From Chitinophagaceae bacterium (GTDB lineage: Bacteria; Bacteroidota; Bacteroidia; Chitinophagales; Chitinophagaceae): DNA of 57,137 bases. This document shows positions 49,772 through 57,137 of this stretch, piece by piece (the first letter of the stretch is position 1; each line of letters opens with the position of its first letter). The notes under the pieces were generated by a model. The model made no database searches. It saw only the letters and a program-made list of their open reading frames with translations, and was not told where the DNA came from. The translations under genes were made by a program, and so were the position numbers. The DNA lies in contig JAIXOJ010000080.1 of assembly GCA_027486835.1 (NCBI GenBank), positions 1-57,137 of the forward strand. Reading direction: 5' to 3'.

Positions 49772-52700
49772 ATGAAAAAATTATTTAGTTTACTTCTTTT
49801 GATAGTAGGTATGCAGGTGGTTGCGCAAACTACTTATACATGGACTGGTGGTGTTTCCCGCACCAATACCGATTGGACAGTGAGTACCAATTGGAATCCA
49901 AGCAGGACTACCCCTTCTAGTACCGATAAACTGATTTTTGATGGCGCAACGGTTGCAGCAGTTTCATTAACAAATGTGCCTTACCAAACTGTTAATGGTA
50001 TATCGTTAGTAAACAATGCTTCTGTTACTTTTTCTACCGTCACCACACCAGTAAAAGGGGGAGGGGCTGCTGCTCGGTCGGGGACGTCTGTAACGGGCTC
50101 AGTTTTCTCTTCAGTAAATACTAATTTTAATACCACTTTTGTGGTGGGTGATTTTATAACTTTTACCAGTACGGCCAAGTCGAGCATGTCGCAAATCATT
50201 GCCATCAACAGTGCTACGAGTTTGACCACCGCAGAATCGGGGACCATCACCAGTTCTGACAATTACTATAAAGCAACACAATTAAAAATCACTGGCAATT
50301 TGAATGTGGCAAACGGCTGTAGTGTGCAGCTAGCAGCGAATTATGGGTTTGCCATTAGCATGCAATCGGGGGCTACGGCAAGTGTGTATGGTACCATTAC
50401 TCAATCTACCGTTTCACAACGAATTACGGCTGCCGATCCAATGGGTTTACAGTTTTTCTCAGGAAGTAGTTTTACCGTTTCTGGTGCGGCAGATGGGTAT
50501 GCATTTGGTCAATATCCTAACAATAGCAGTTACAATAATGTAGTGTTTCAAGCAGGTGCTACCTATTATTACAATACAAACACATCGTTTAGTCCTTTTG
50601 GTATTGCACAGCAACAGGCTGAACCAACTGGCGTAGTGATGTTTGCCAAGGGTAGTAAAGTTGTGTATAATGCCATTCCAAGTAGTTCTGGTGCTAAGTT
50701 TTTCAGCGGAAGAACTTATGGTAATCTGGTTATCAATGCCAATATTACAATTGATGGCAATTGCTATTCAGTAGATTCACTCACCGTTAATAATGGGTTC
50801 ACTTTTACGCTTAGCAATGCGGGAGCATTTCCGGTTACGGGGGATGTGGTGAATAACGGCACCATTACGGTAGCAAGCCCCACTTCCTGTAATCTAGCAA
50901 TGCTTGGAGTGGTGCCTCAGTCCATAAGTGGTTCAGGTAATTACGCTTTGGCAGGACTCACCATCGCATCAAAGGCACTAGTTACACTAAACACGTCTAT
51001 TACCACCAATACGGTGGGCAATGCCCTATTAGGACAACTGAATTTCAATGGTTACACCATTTCAGGTAATGCTGCGTTTATCAGTCGCTCTGCTATAAGC
51101 ACCGCATTTACAGCTACCACCACAGCGGGGAGCAACACCATAAGTGCAGTTTCTAGCTTCAGCAATATTATTTCTGGCATGTTGGTAACAGGGGCTGGCA
51201 TACCCGATAATTCTTTTGTGATAGGTACTAATAGTGGGGCATCCACTTTTACGATTAATAACATAGCCACCACTACTGCTACCAACGTAAGCATTACTGT
51301 ATCAAGAGGCAATTCAACTTTAAACATCTCTAGTGCATCTGGGCTTGATGGAAACCTAACTACCACCGGTTCAAAATCATTTGCCGCAGCCAATTACATT
51401 TTCAATACCACCACCACAACGCCCTTCGCTTCCACCCTTGCTAGTGTATCGGCCAATAAAGTAATCTTGAACGCCCCCATCACATTGGCAACCAATCTTT
51501 CTTTGGTGGATTCATTGGTGCTTAACAACAATAACATTGCTTTAAACGGCAAAACGGTGACCATTAATACTACCGGAATGTGTGCCGCTGGTACTGGACA
51601 ATTAACTGGAACAGGCTCAGTAGTAGTCAATGGCATGTTGAGTACAGGGCATACTGCTGGTATTGCTGGCACGATTCCCGCTGCCACGTTTACGCTTGGC
51701 AGTACAGCAACCGTAGATTATAGCGGTAGTTCCACACAATCCATTGACGCAAGAACTGATTTTTACAACCTCACCATTTCAGGCAACAGGGGCGGTGCTA
51801 CCGTTACATTACCTGCCGCTACAATAGGAGTGGGTAATTTATTTGTGGCAACAGCAACCAATGTTGTTTATGTTACCACCAATAATACTATCGACCTCAG
51901 CAGTAAAAGCCCTTCCGTCGGGGCTTTTGCTTATAATAACCTTATTTTTTCTGGTGCAACTAGCGCACCTAAATTAATTGGTAATGTAACGGTTAATGGC
52001 ACCATCTATGTATCAACTATCCCTGTTGGATTGGCGCTCAATGATAATTTGCTCACCATCAATGGGGCTATTAGCGGTTTAGGAACGGTAAGTGGATCTG
52101 CCTCATCAAGCCTGTATATAGGCGGTTCTGGTTTTTGCAGCATCCTTTTCACTGCCAACAGTCAAGTATTGAATCAGTTGATCATCAATAATCCGAATGG
52201 ATTTATTCTGGAAAGTCCATTAACTATCAATGGTACTTTAACCTTTAATAGTGGATTATTACAGTTGGGAGTTCACGACTTAACCCTAGCAAGTAGTGCC
52301 GTTATCAATGGGGCATCGGCCAATAGCTATGTTTCGGTAAATGGAACGGGCAAATTGGTGCGGAATGGAGTTAGTGCATCTACCATTTTTCCAGTTGGAA
52401 CAGCTATTTCTTATACACCCCTTACCCTTACCCCTGTCAACCAAGCTGACATTGCAGTATCACTTGGGGTAGATGCTCGGTTGGCAACAGCTAGCAATGC
52501 AGCGGTAAATGTGGTGTGGAATATTACCAGTTCCGTTGCTACACAGGTTTCAATGGCCTTCCAATTTAATAGTCAAGATATGGGGGTAGATTTTAATCCA
52601 GCAATGTCAAGCCAGTTGGCTATCTCGGGCAATAATTTCACCAGTACAAATCTGGGAATCCCCGCTGGTACAGATCCTTATACTGTAACTAAATCTGGTG

Positions 52701-55700
52701 TGGGATTATTGCAAGGAACTATTTCTTGTGCTATCGTAAATACGGGAAGTGTAAACACCGCCACTACCACTAATTGGACAGGGCTGGTTAGCCAAGATTG
52801 GGATGTAGCCGCCAATTGGGACAATGGTGTTCCTAACAGTTCGTTGCATGCCAATATTCCTAATGCACCTCAATTGCCCATTGTAACAATGACCCGTTCG
52901 GTGAATAATTTAACCATACAATCGGGTGTGTTTTTGTCTAATCATTCGGTGTTGCAAGTAAAAGGCACATTGAATAATAATGGAAGTATCAGTTGCAATG
53001 GCATAACCCTGCTCAATGGAACTGCTCTACAACTGATAAAAGGTTTAGGGGCTATCAATAAGTTAGCCATCGAAAATAGTAATGGAGTATCAATGCCTAC
53101 TGCTACCGATATTCTAGTGGTAGATACCAGATTGTTCCTACGTGCAGGCGATTTGGTGCTAACTGGTTCGCTTACCGTAAATGGTACAGTGGAGCGTAAC
53201 GATGGTACAATGAGTGGTAAAGCACCAAATTATGCCAACAATACTGAAGTGCAATATAATGGTAGCGTGAATGCTACAGCGGGCAATGAACTGCATCCTG
53301 CCACTGGCAGCATAGGTACATTAACAATACAAAGCACTGGAACTACCTACAGTGTCAGCGACTCTGTGGCCGTTACTAATTTATTGCGACTCTCCAGCGG
53401 TAAACTTGCAATAACCAATGGGGGGATACTAAATTTTCCCAATACCATCACCCGCGAAACGGGTGAACTTGATGCCAGTGCTTCAAATGCTACTATTGTG
53501 GTAAACAAAAATGTGACAGTGCCAGCAGCCACTTTCAATCCGACAGTAATCGGAAATTTGGTAGTGAATGCAGCCGCACCAACCTTCATCCAAGACTTGA
53601 AAGTGGGTCAGCAATTGTTGTTACAGGCTACTAATAGTGGAGCATACGCTGTAGGAGGTAAACTAACCTTGGCGTCAGGTGCTACTTATGTGTATAATAA
53701 ACAAAGCGATGATGGCATTGTAACCTTGGCTACCGCTCCAAGCTATGAGGCGAAAGCTAATTTTCTTTACAAGGGTTTGGCGGCCATTATAGTGGGCAAT
53801 GAAATAGGTACGGGAAGTGGTGTAGTCAATAACTTAACCATTGATAATGCAGGAGGGGTAACCTTGGTTTCTGCTGGAGCGATACCCCTTCAAGGGAATT
53901 TGACCTTAAGTAATGGTACATTAACGTTAGACAATACATCGTTGGAATTGAATAATGTTCCCAATGGTAAAAGTTCCAGCTATGTGCGAACTGTAAATGG
54001 GGGTCAAATAGTAGGAAAAAATGTAGGCGCAACACCTGTTTTATTTCCTCTAGGTAATAAAGATGGATACACGCCTATTACGGTTACCAATACCAGTGGC
54101 ACTACTAATTTTTCTGCAAGTGTGGCAGATAATGTTTCGCTTTCCGTTGCGGATGCCAGTAAAATAATCAAAGCACAATGGCGTTTGCTAGCTACCAATG
54201 CAGCAAGGGTTAACCTTGGTTTCCAATTCAGCGATACCAATAGGGCTGCATCATTTTCCACAACAGGAATCTGCGAAATTGGTCAATTCGAAACAAGCTA
54301 TAAACTTCAATATGTAGGCATACCCTCCACAGTAAGTACGGGTGTTTACGCCTTGCAAAATCTTGCCATAGACTTAACCAATGGGGTAGCCAGCGATTTT
54401 GTAATTGGCAATCTGAATGCGGCGAAATCATGTACAACTGGATCCTATGTAGGTATTGATGGCGGTGATGCCAACAACGGAATCAATTGGTGTGGTGGTA
54501 CCATTCCCTCCGCTACTACCGATGTAATTATTAGTCAATTTACCCCAAGATTAACCAATAACTTAAGTGTTAGAAACCTTTCACTTCATTCAGGCATAGC
54601 CCTTACCGGATCTAGCTTAACTATCAATGGTGTGGTTTCAGGAAATGGTACAATCAAGGGATCTGATAGTGCAGCCCTAAATATGCTAGGCACAGGAACA
54701 TTGTATTTTGACCAAACAAAAAATGATACTACCAATGTGTTGAATAACCTAATTATCAACACCAGCGGTACGGTTGTATTGGGTAATCCTTTGAAAGTAA
54801 AAGGAATCCTACGTTCATTGGCCGGTACTTTGGCATCAGGAGGCAACCTTACCTTAGTTGCATCTGCGGCTAGAACCGCAAATGTACCTCAGATGGGAGG
54901 TGTCATTACAGGTAATGTGACTGCACAATTATATGTACCAGCTAAAAGCCAACGCAACTACAGCATGATTGGTAGTTCGATAACTCAATTAATTCAAGAT
55001 GCATGGCAGCAGCAGATGTATATTACTGGGGTGGGAACAGGTGGTGTGGTTTGTGGAATTGGAACCAACAAATACAACAGTAATGGCTTTGACCCCACTG
55101 TTACTAATACACCCAGCATGTACCAATACCTTGCAAATCCAGTAAAAGGTACTAGATGGTCTTCTGTGGATAATACGAACAATACCTATTTATTGACTGG
55201 CAAGGGTTACCGCATTAATATTAGGGGGGATAGAAACCAAGGCAATTGCCAAGATCAACTAAACAGCAATACCCCTGCTTCACCAATAAGCGTTGTTCTT
55301 TCAGCCACAGGCTTATTATCCCAAGGCAATGTTCCAGTTACTTTACATGATACTACCGATCACTTATATACGCTGTTGGCTAATCCCTACCCTAATGCTG
55401 TCAGCTTTACCCAATTGGCTTCACACAACCCTATGATTAACAATAAAATGTGGACTTATAGCCCTTATGGGAATGGTAACTACACCACTTATTCTAATGG
55501 GGTTATAGCCAATGGGGCCACTGGCTACAACAATACAAACGGGGATGTATTGGCCATTGGACAGGCATTTTTTGTAGAAGCAAATGGACTATCCAACACC
55601 CTAACTTTTGCCGAAACCGACAAGACGGATGCAACCGCACCTAGCTGGCAGTATTTTGGGACTGCTAATAAGCAAGTGCTGCGCGTTCAACTGAAAAGTG

Positions 55701-56650
55701 ATTCCAATGCCATCCTCGATGAAGCGATTGTACGATTCAACCCCTATGGTGCCAAACATTACCTAACTGCTTGGGATGCCATTACATTTTCTGGAAGTAA
55801 ACAGTCAATTGGAGTGAAAAAAGCCAATAGCCGTTTAGCCATTGCCACTTTCCCAGATTTTGCTAACTCAGATACAATTGCTTTATCCGTAAAAAGCACT
55901 TCCGTAGGTTCATTTATATTGGACTTTAATGGGATAGACGCTTTGGACAGTAACAAAACTTATTGGTTGTATGATGCGTATTTGAAAACCAGTCAAAATC
56001 TTCGAACATTGTCTGTTTACACGTTTAATATCACTGCGGATACTTTGAGTAAAGGTGATTTGCGTTTTCTATTAATTGGCAAACCAAATGGAACACCCTT
56101 GCCCCTCTTATTTGTAAAAGTGTCTGCTACCGCAAATGAAGAAAGAAATGCAACGGTAATCTGGCAAGTACAACAAGAATCTGGGGTGGCTAATTACAGC
56201 GTTGGGCGCAGTACTGACGGACGAATTTTTAAGTTTCTAGCTAATCTAAAAGCAATTGGTGCTGGCATCTACAAGATAGATGATACACAACTCCCTACCG
56301 AAGCTAATACATTGTATTATCGCATTGTGGCTTTATCTGTCGATGGTCAATCTACCTACAGCCCAGTAGCCAAAGTGCAGGTAGCTGAAAAGAAGGTCAT
56401 CCGTTTATTTCCCAATCCTGTTGCAGATAAATTTGTGGTTCAATTGCCAGTGCAAATGGCCAAGCAAATGTTTACAGTCAATGTACGAACAATGGATGGT
56501 AAATTGGTATGGGAAAAGCATAATCTAACAGCTAATTCCAACCAACAACTCCCACTATCAGCCGCTAGTTTGGCAACAGGTGTTTATCTGTTAGAACTAC
56601 AAACTACGGATGGTACCATTTGGACATCCCGCTTGCAGGTGGTGCGTTAA
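49772..56650 (+). CDS. giant secreted beta-helix/adhesin-like protein with T9SS sorting domain
   Basis: 2292 residues. Signal peptide 1-18 (...MQVVAQ), then a TYTWTGGVS...DWTVSTNWNPSR module (about 20-60) found at the start of many T9SS cargo proteins. A very long Ser/Thr/Asn/Gly-rich region of short strands (LTVNNGFTFTL, LTINGTLTFNSGL) suggests a right-handed beta-helix. The NWTG...DWDVAANWDNGVPN module returns near residue 1000, and a similar GGDANNGINWCGGTIPS near 1570, so the protein has about three large blocks. A globular segment (about 1740-2080), an FN3-like domain (VIWQVQQESGVANYSVGRS) and a sorting domain (RLFPNPVADKFVVQL) finish it. Probably an adhesin or surface filament. Confidence 0.88.
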   Translation: MKKLFSLLLLIVGMQVVAQTTYTWTGGVSRTNTDWTVSTNWNPSRTTPSSTDKLIFDGATVAAVSLTNVPYQTVNGISLVNNASVTFSTVTTPVKGGGAAARSGTSVTGSVFSSVNTNFNTTFVVGDFITFTSTAKSSMSQIIAINSATSLTTAESGTITSSDNYYKATQLKITGNLNVANGCSVQLAANYGFAISMQSGATASVYGTITQSTVSQRITAADPMGLQFFSGSSFTVSGAADGYAFGQYPNNSSYNNVVFQAGATYYYNTNTSFSPFGIAQQQAEPTGVVMFAKGSKVVYNAIPSSSGAKFFSGRTYGNLVINANITIDGNCYSVDSLTVNNGFTFTLSNAGAFPVTGDVVNNGTITVASPTSCNLAMLGVVPQSISGSGNYALAGLTIASKALVTLNTSITTNTVGNALLGQLNFNGYTISGNAAFISRSAISTAFTATTTAGSNTISAVSSFSNIISGMLVTGAGIPDNSFVIGTNSGASTFTINNIATTTATNVSITVSRGNSTLNISSASGLDGNLTTTGSKSFAAANYIFNTTTTTPFASTLASVSANKVILNAPITLATNLSLVDSLVLNNNNIALNGKTVTINTTGMCAAGTGQLTGTGSVVVNGMLSTGHTAGIAGTIPAATFTLGSTATVDYSGSSTQSIDARTDFYNLTISGNRGGATVTLPAATIGVGNLFVATATNVVYVTTNNTIDLSSKSPSVGAFAYNNLIFSGATSAPKLIGNVTVNGTIYVSTIPVGLALNDNLLTINGAISGLGTVSGSASSSLYIGGSGFCSILFTANSQVLNQLIINNPNGFILESPLTINGTLTFNSGLLQLGVHDLTLASSAVINGASANSYVSVNGTGKLVRNGVSASTIFPVGTAISYTPLTLTPVNQADIAVSLGVDARLATASNAAVNVVWNITSSVATQVSMAFQFNSQDMGVDFNPAMSSQLAISGNNFTSTNLGIPAGTDPYTVTKSGVGLLQGTISCAIVNTGSVNTATTTNWTGLVSQDWDVAANWDNGVPNSSLHANIPNAPQLPIVTMTRSVNNLTIQSGVFLSNHSVLQVKGTLNNNGSISCNGITLLNGTALQLIKGLGAINKLAIENSNGVSMPTATDILVVDTRLFLRAGDLVLTGSLTVNGTVERNDGTMSGKAPNYANNTEVQYNGSVNATAGNELHPATGSIGTLTIQSTGTTYSVSDSVAVTNLLRLSSGKLAITNGGILNFPNTITRETGELDASASNATIVVNKNVTVPAATFNPTVIGNLVVNAAAPTFIQDLKVGQQLLLQATNSGAYAVGGKLTLASGATYVYNKQSDDGIVTLATAPSYEAKANFLYKGLAAIIVGNEIGTGSGVVNNLTIDNAGGVTLVSAGAIPLQGNLTLSNGTLTLDNTSLELNNVPNGKSSSYVRTVNGGQIVGKNVGATPVLFPLGNKDGYTPITVTNTSGTTNFSASVADNVSLSVADASKIIKAQWRLLATNAARVNLGFQFSDTNRAASFSTTGICEIGQFETSYKLQYVGIPSTVSTGVYALQNLAIDLTNGVASDFVIGNLNAAKSCTTGSYVGIDGGDANNGINWCGGTIPSATTDVIISQFTPRLTNNLSVRNLSLHSGIALTGSSLTINGVVSGNGTIKGSDSAALNMLGTGTLYFDQTKNDTTNVLNNLIINTSGTVVLGNPLKVKGILRSLAGTLASGGNLTLVASAARTANVPQMGGVITGNVTAQLYVPAKSQRNYSMIGSSITQLIQDAWQQQMYITGVGTGGVVCGIGTNKYNSNGFDPTVTNTPSMYQYLANPVKGTRWSSVDNTNNTYLLTGKGYRINIRGDRNQGNCQDQLNSNTPASPISVVLSATGLLSQGNVPVTLHDTTDHLYTLLANPYPNAVSFTQLASHNPMINNKMWTYSPYGNGNYTTYSNGVIANGATGYNNTNGDVLAIGQAFFVEANGLSNTLTFAETDKTDATAPSWQYFGTANKQVLRVQLKSDSNAILDEAIVRFNPYGAKHYLTAWDAITFSGSKQSIGVKKANSRLAIATFPDFANSDTIALSVKSTSVGSFILDFNGIDALDSNKTYWLYDAYLKTSQNLRTLSVYTFNITADTLSKGDLRFLLIGKPNGTPLPLLFVKVSATANEERNATVIWQVQQESGVANYSVGRSTDGRIFKFLANLKAIGAGIYKIDDTQLPTEANTLYYRIVALSVDGQSTYSPVAKVQVAEKKVIRLFPNPVADKFVVQLPVQMAKQMFTVNVRTMDGKLVWEKHNLTANSNQQLPLSAASLATGVYLLELQTTDGTIWTSRLQVVR

Positions 56651-56670
56651 TCTCAATTGTTATTAGAAGT

Positions 56671-56712
56671 AAAAAAGTGGCTGCCACCAAAATGTGACAG
56701 CCGCTTTTGTTT
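56671..56712 (+). terminator. intrinsic terminator after the giant gene
   Basis: AAAAGTGGCTG (56673-56683) pairs with CAGCCGCTTTT (56698-56708) with one G-T pair, followed by GTTTT. It is about 23 bp past the stop codon. Confidence 0.8.
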
Positions 56713-56880
56713 TACATAGTTTATAAACGTCCTGACTATAATTCTCGAATAAAAAAACAATGAGCAATCAAGGGCAGTTGCCATGATATTAAATAAAGCC
56801 TAAAGCAAAAACAGAAAAACTTCGAAAGGCTTAGTGCAGAACCGAAAAACATTAGGAGTTAGTTGCTTTTTTCTGTCAAA

Positions 56881-57036
56881 ATGACATCATTTCCCCCCTT
56901 CTCAAAAAAAACATGCCAATCTAACGACCTCCCTGAGCTATCTCAAGCCCTCACTGAGCTATCTCAAGCCCTAACTAAGCAATCTCAAGCCCTCATTAAG
57001 CTAACTCAAGCCCTCACTAGGGAGGGTGTAAATTAA
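56881..57036 (+). CDS. small heptad-repeat ORF, apparently cut by an insertion element
   Basis: 51 residues: a non-repeat start (MTSFPPFSKKTCQSND) and four to five heptads of the type LTELSQA/LTKQSQA/LIKLTQA, then TREGVN and TAA. Leu/Ile at a and d positions give a good coiled-coil pattern. The last codons and the stop lie in GGTGTAAATTAA, which looks like the terminal repeat of an IS256-like element, so the original protein may have been longer. No family recognised. Confidence 0.35.
   Translation: MTSFPPFSKKTCQSNDLPELSQALTELSQALTKQSQALIKLTQALTREGVN
56921..57025. repeat. 21-bp tandem array 4 (four good copies plus one decayed)
   Basis: Units with the core CTCAAGCCCTCACTGAGCTA at 56942-56962, 56963-56983, 56984-57004 and 57005-57025 (the last diverges after CTCACTAG), preceded by a decayed copy at 56921-56941. 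The period is exactly 21. The array ends where the putative insertion element begins. Confidence 0.88.
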
Positions 57037-57047
57037 ACTGTGTCAAG
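57021..57047 (+). mobile_element. putative left end of an IS256-like insertion sequence
   Basis: GGAGGGTGTAAATTAAACTG followed by TGTCAAG resembles the GTGTAAATTAAACTGTGT-type terminal repeats I associate with IS256-family elements, and a transposase-like start codon follows 60 bp inside. The right end lies outside the window, so the call rests on the end motif and the ORF start. Confidence 0.5.
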
Positions 57048-57083
57048 GTCAAAATTAAAGTAGACCTTTAACAGATAAATATT

Positions 57084-57137
57084 ATGAGAGAGAAAAAAGA
57101 GACACCGTTTTCATTTGATTACGAGACAGTAAAAAAC
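57084..57137 (+). CDS. start of a transposase gene (IS256/mutator type), truncated by the window
   Basis: The first 18 codons are visible: MREKKETPFSFDYETVKN. The FDYE..K pattern a few residues from the start is typical of IS256-type DDE transposases in Bacteroidetes. No catalytic residue can be seen in this fragment. Confidence 0.5.
   Translation, partial: MREKKETPFSFDYETVKN

Overview
The window looks like a chromosomal piece of a Bacteroidota bacterium, most likely of the Chitinophagaceae/Sphingobacteriia type. The reasons are five large secreted proteins ending in type IX secretion (T9SS type A) sorting domains, PduO-type cobalamin adenosyltransferase, a Bacteroidetes-style dihydroorotase, futalosine-pathway MqnA, Wzi/RemB-like outer membrane protein, AT-rich intergenic DNA, little use of Shine-Dalgarno sequences and two TTG starts forced by upstream stops. 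No rRNA, tRNA or CRISPR array was seen.

Layout. 1-0.65 kb: a 21-bp tandem array running off the left edge, carrying a minus-strand heptad-repeat ORF. 0.65-12.3 kb: a PduO-type adenosyltransferase, then four secreted surface proteins (NHL beta-propeller, giant Ig-like/BIG_2 protein, two tandem leucine-rich-repeat paralogues). 12.9-13.4 kb: a second 21-bp array. 13.7-24.9 kb: LRR-protein kinase, pyrC, Wzi/RemB-like protein, mreBCD, feoB and a fibronectin-III-like protein. 25.07-25.34 kb: a third 21-bp array. 25.7-37.6 kb: an accessory region in which every gene points the same way and small units of one to three genes are separated by long imperfect direct repeats (six copies of one family, two of a second, two fragments of a third). 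38-48.7 kb: housekeeping genes (AtpZ/AtpI-like membrane proteins, SprT-like, esterase, lolA, degP, M13 peptidase, mqnA, rpmI-rplT, queA). 49.8-56.7 kb: a 2292-residue secreted protein. 56.9 kb to the end: a fourth 21-bp array in a small heptad ORF, cut by what appears to be the left end of an IS256-like element whose transposase runs off the right edge.

How it works together. The surface proteins would be exported by Sec and then T9SS. mreBCD sets cell shape; lolA, degP and the Wzi/RemB-like protein serve the envelope. The cassette region looks like a defence and niche-adaptation island. It holds a Septu-like ATPase + HNH nuclease pair, a second SMC/RecF-like ATPase overlapping a small protein with a WDY...EVH motif that may be a PD-(D/E)XK-like nuclease (the best candidate here for an undescribed defence system), an AraC regulator with a membrane methyltransferase and an HMA-like protein, and several unknown membrane or soluble proteins. 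A second unusual theme is the four unrelated-sequence 21-bp (seven-codon) minisatellites, three of which encode canonical a/d heptad patterns. All family assignments are from reading the sequence; no database search was possible.
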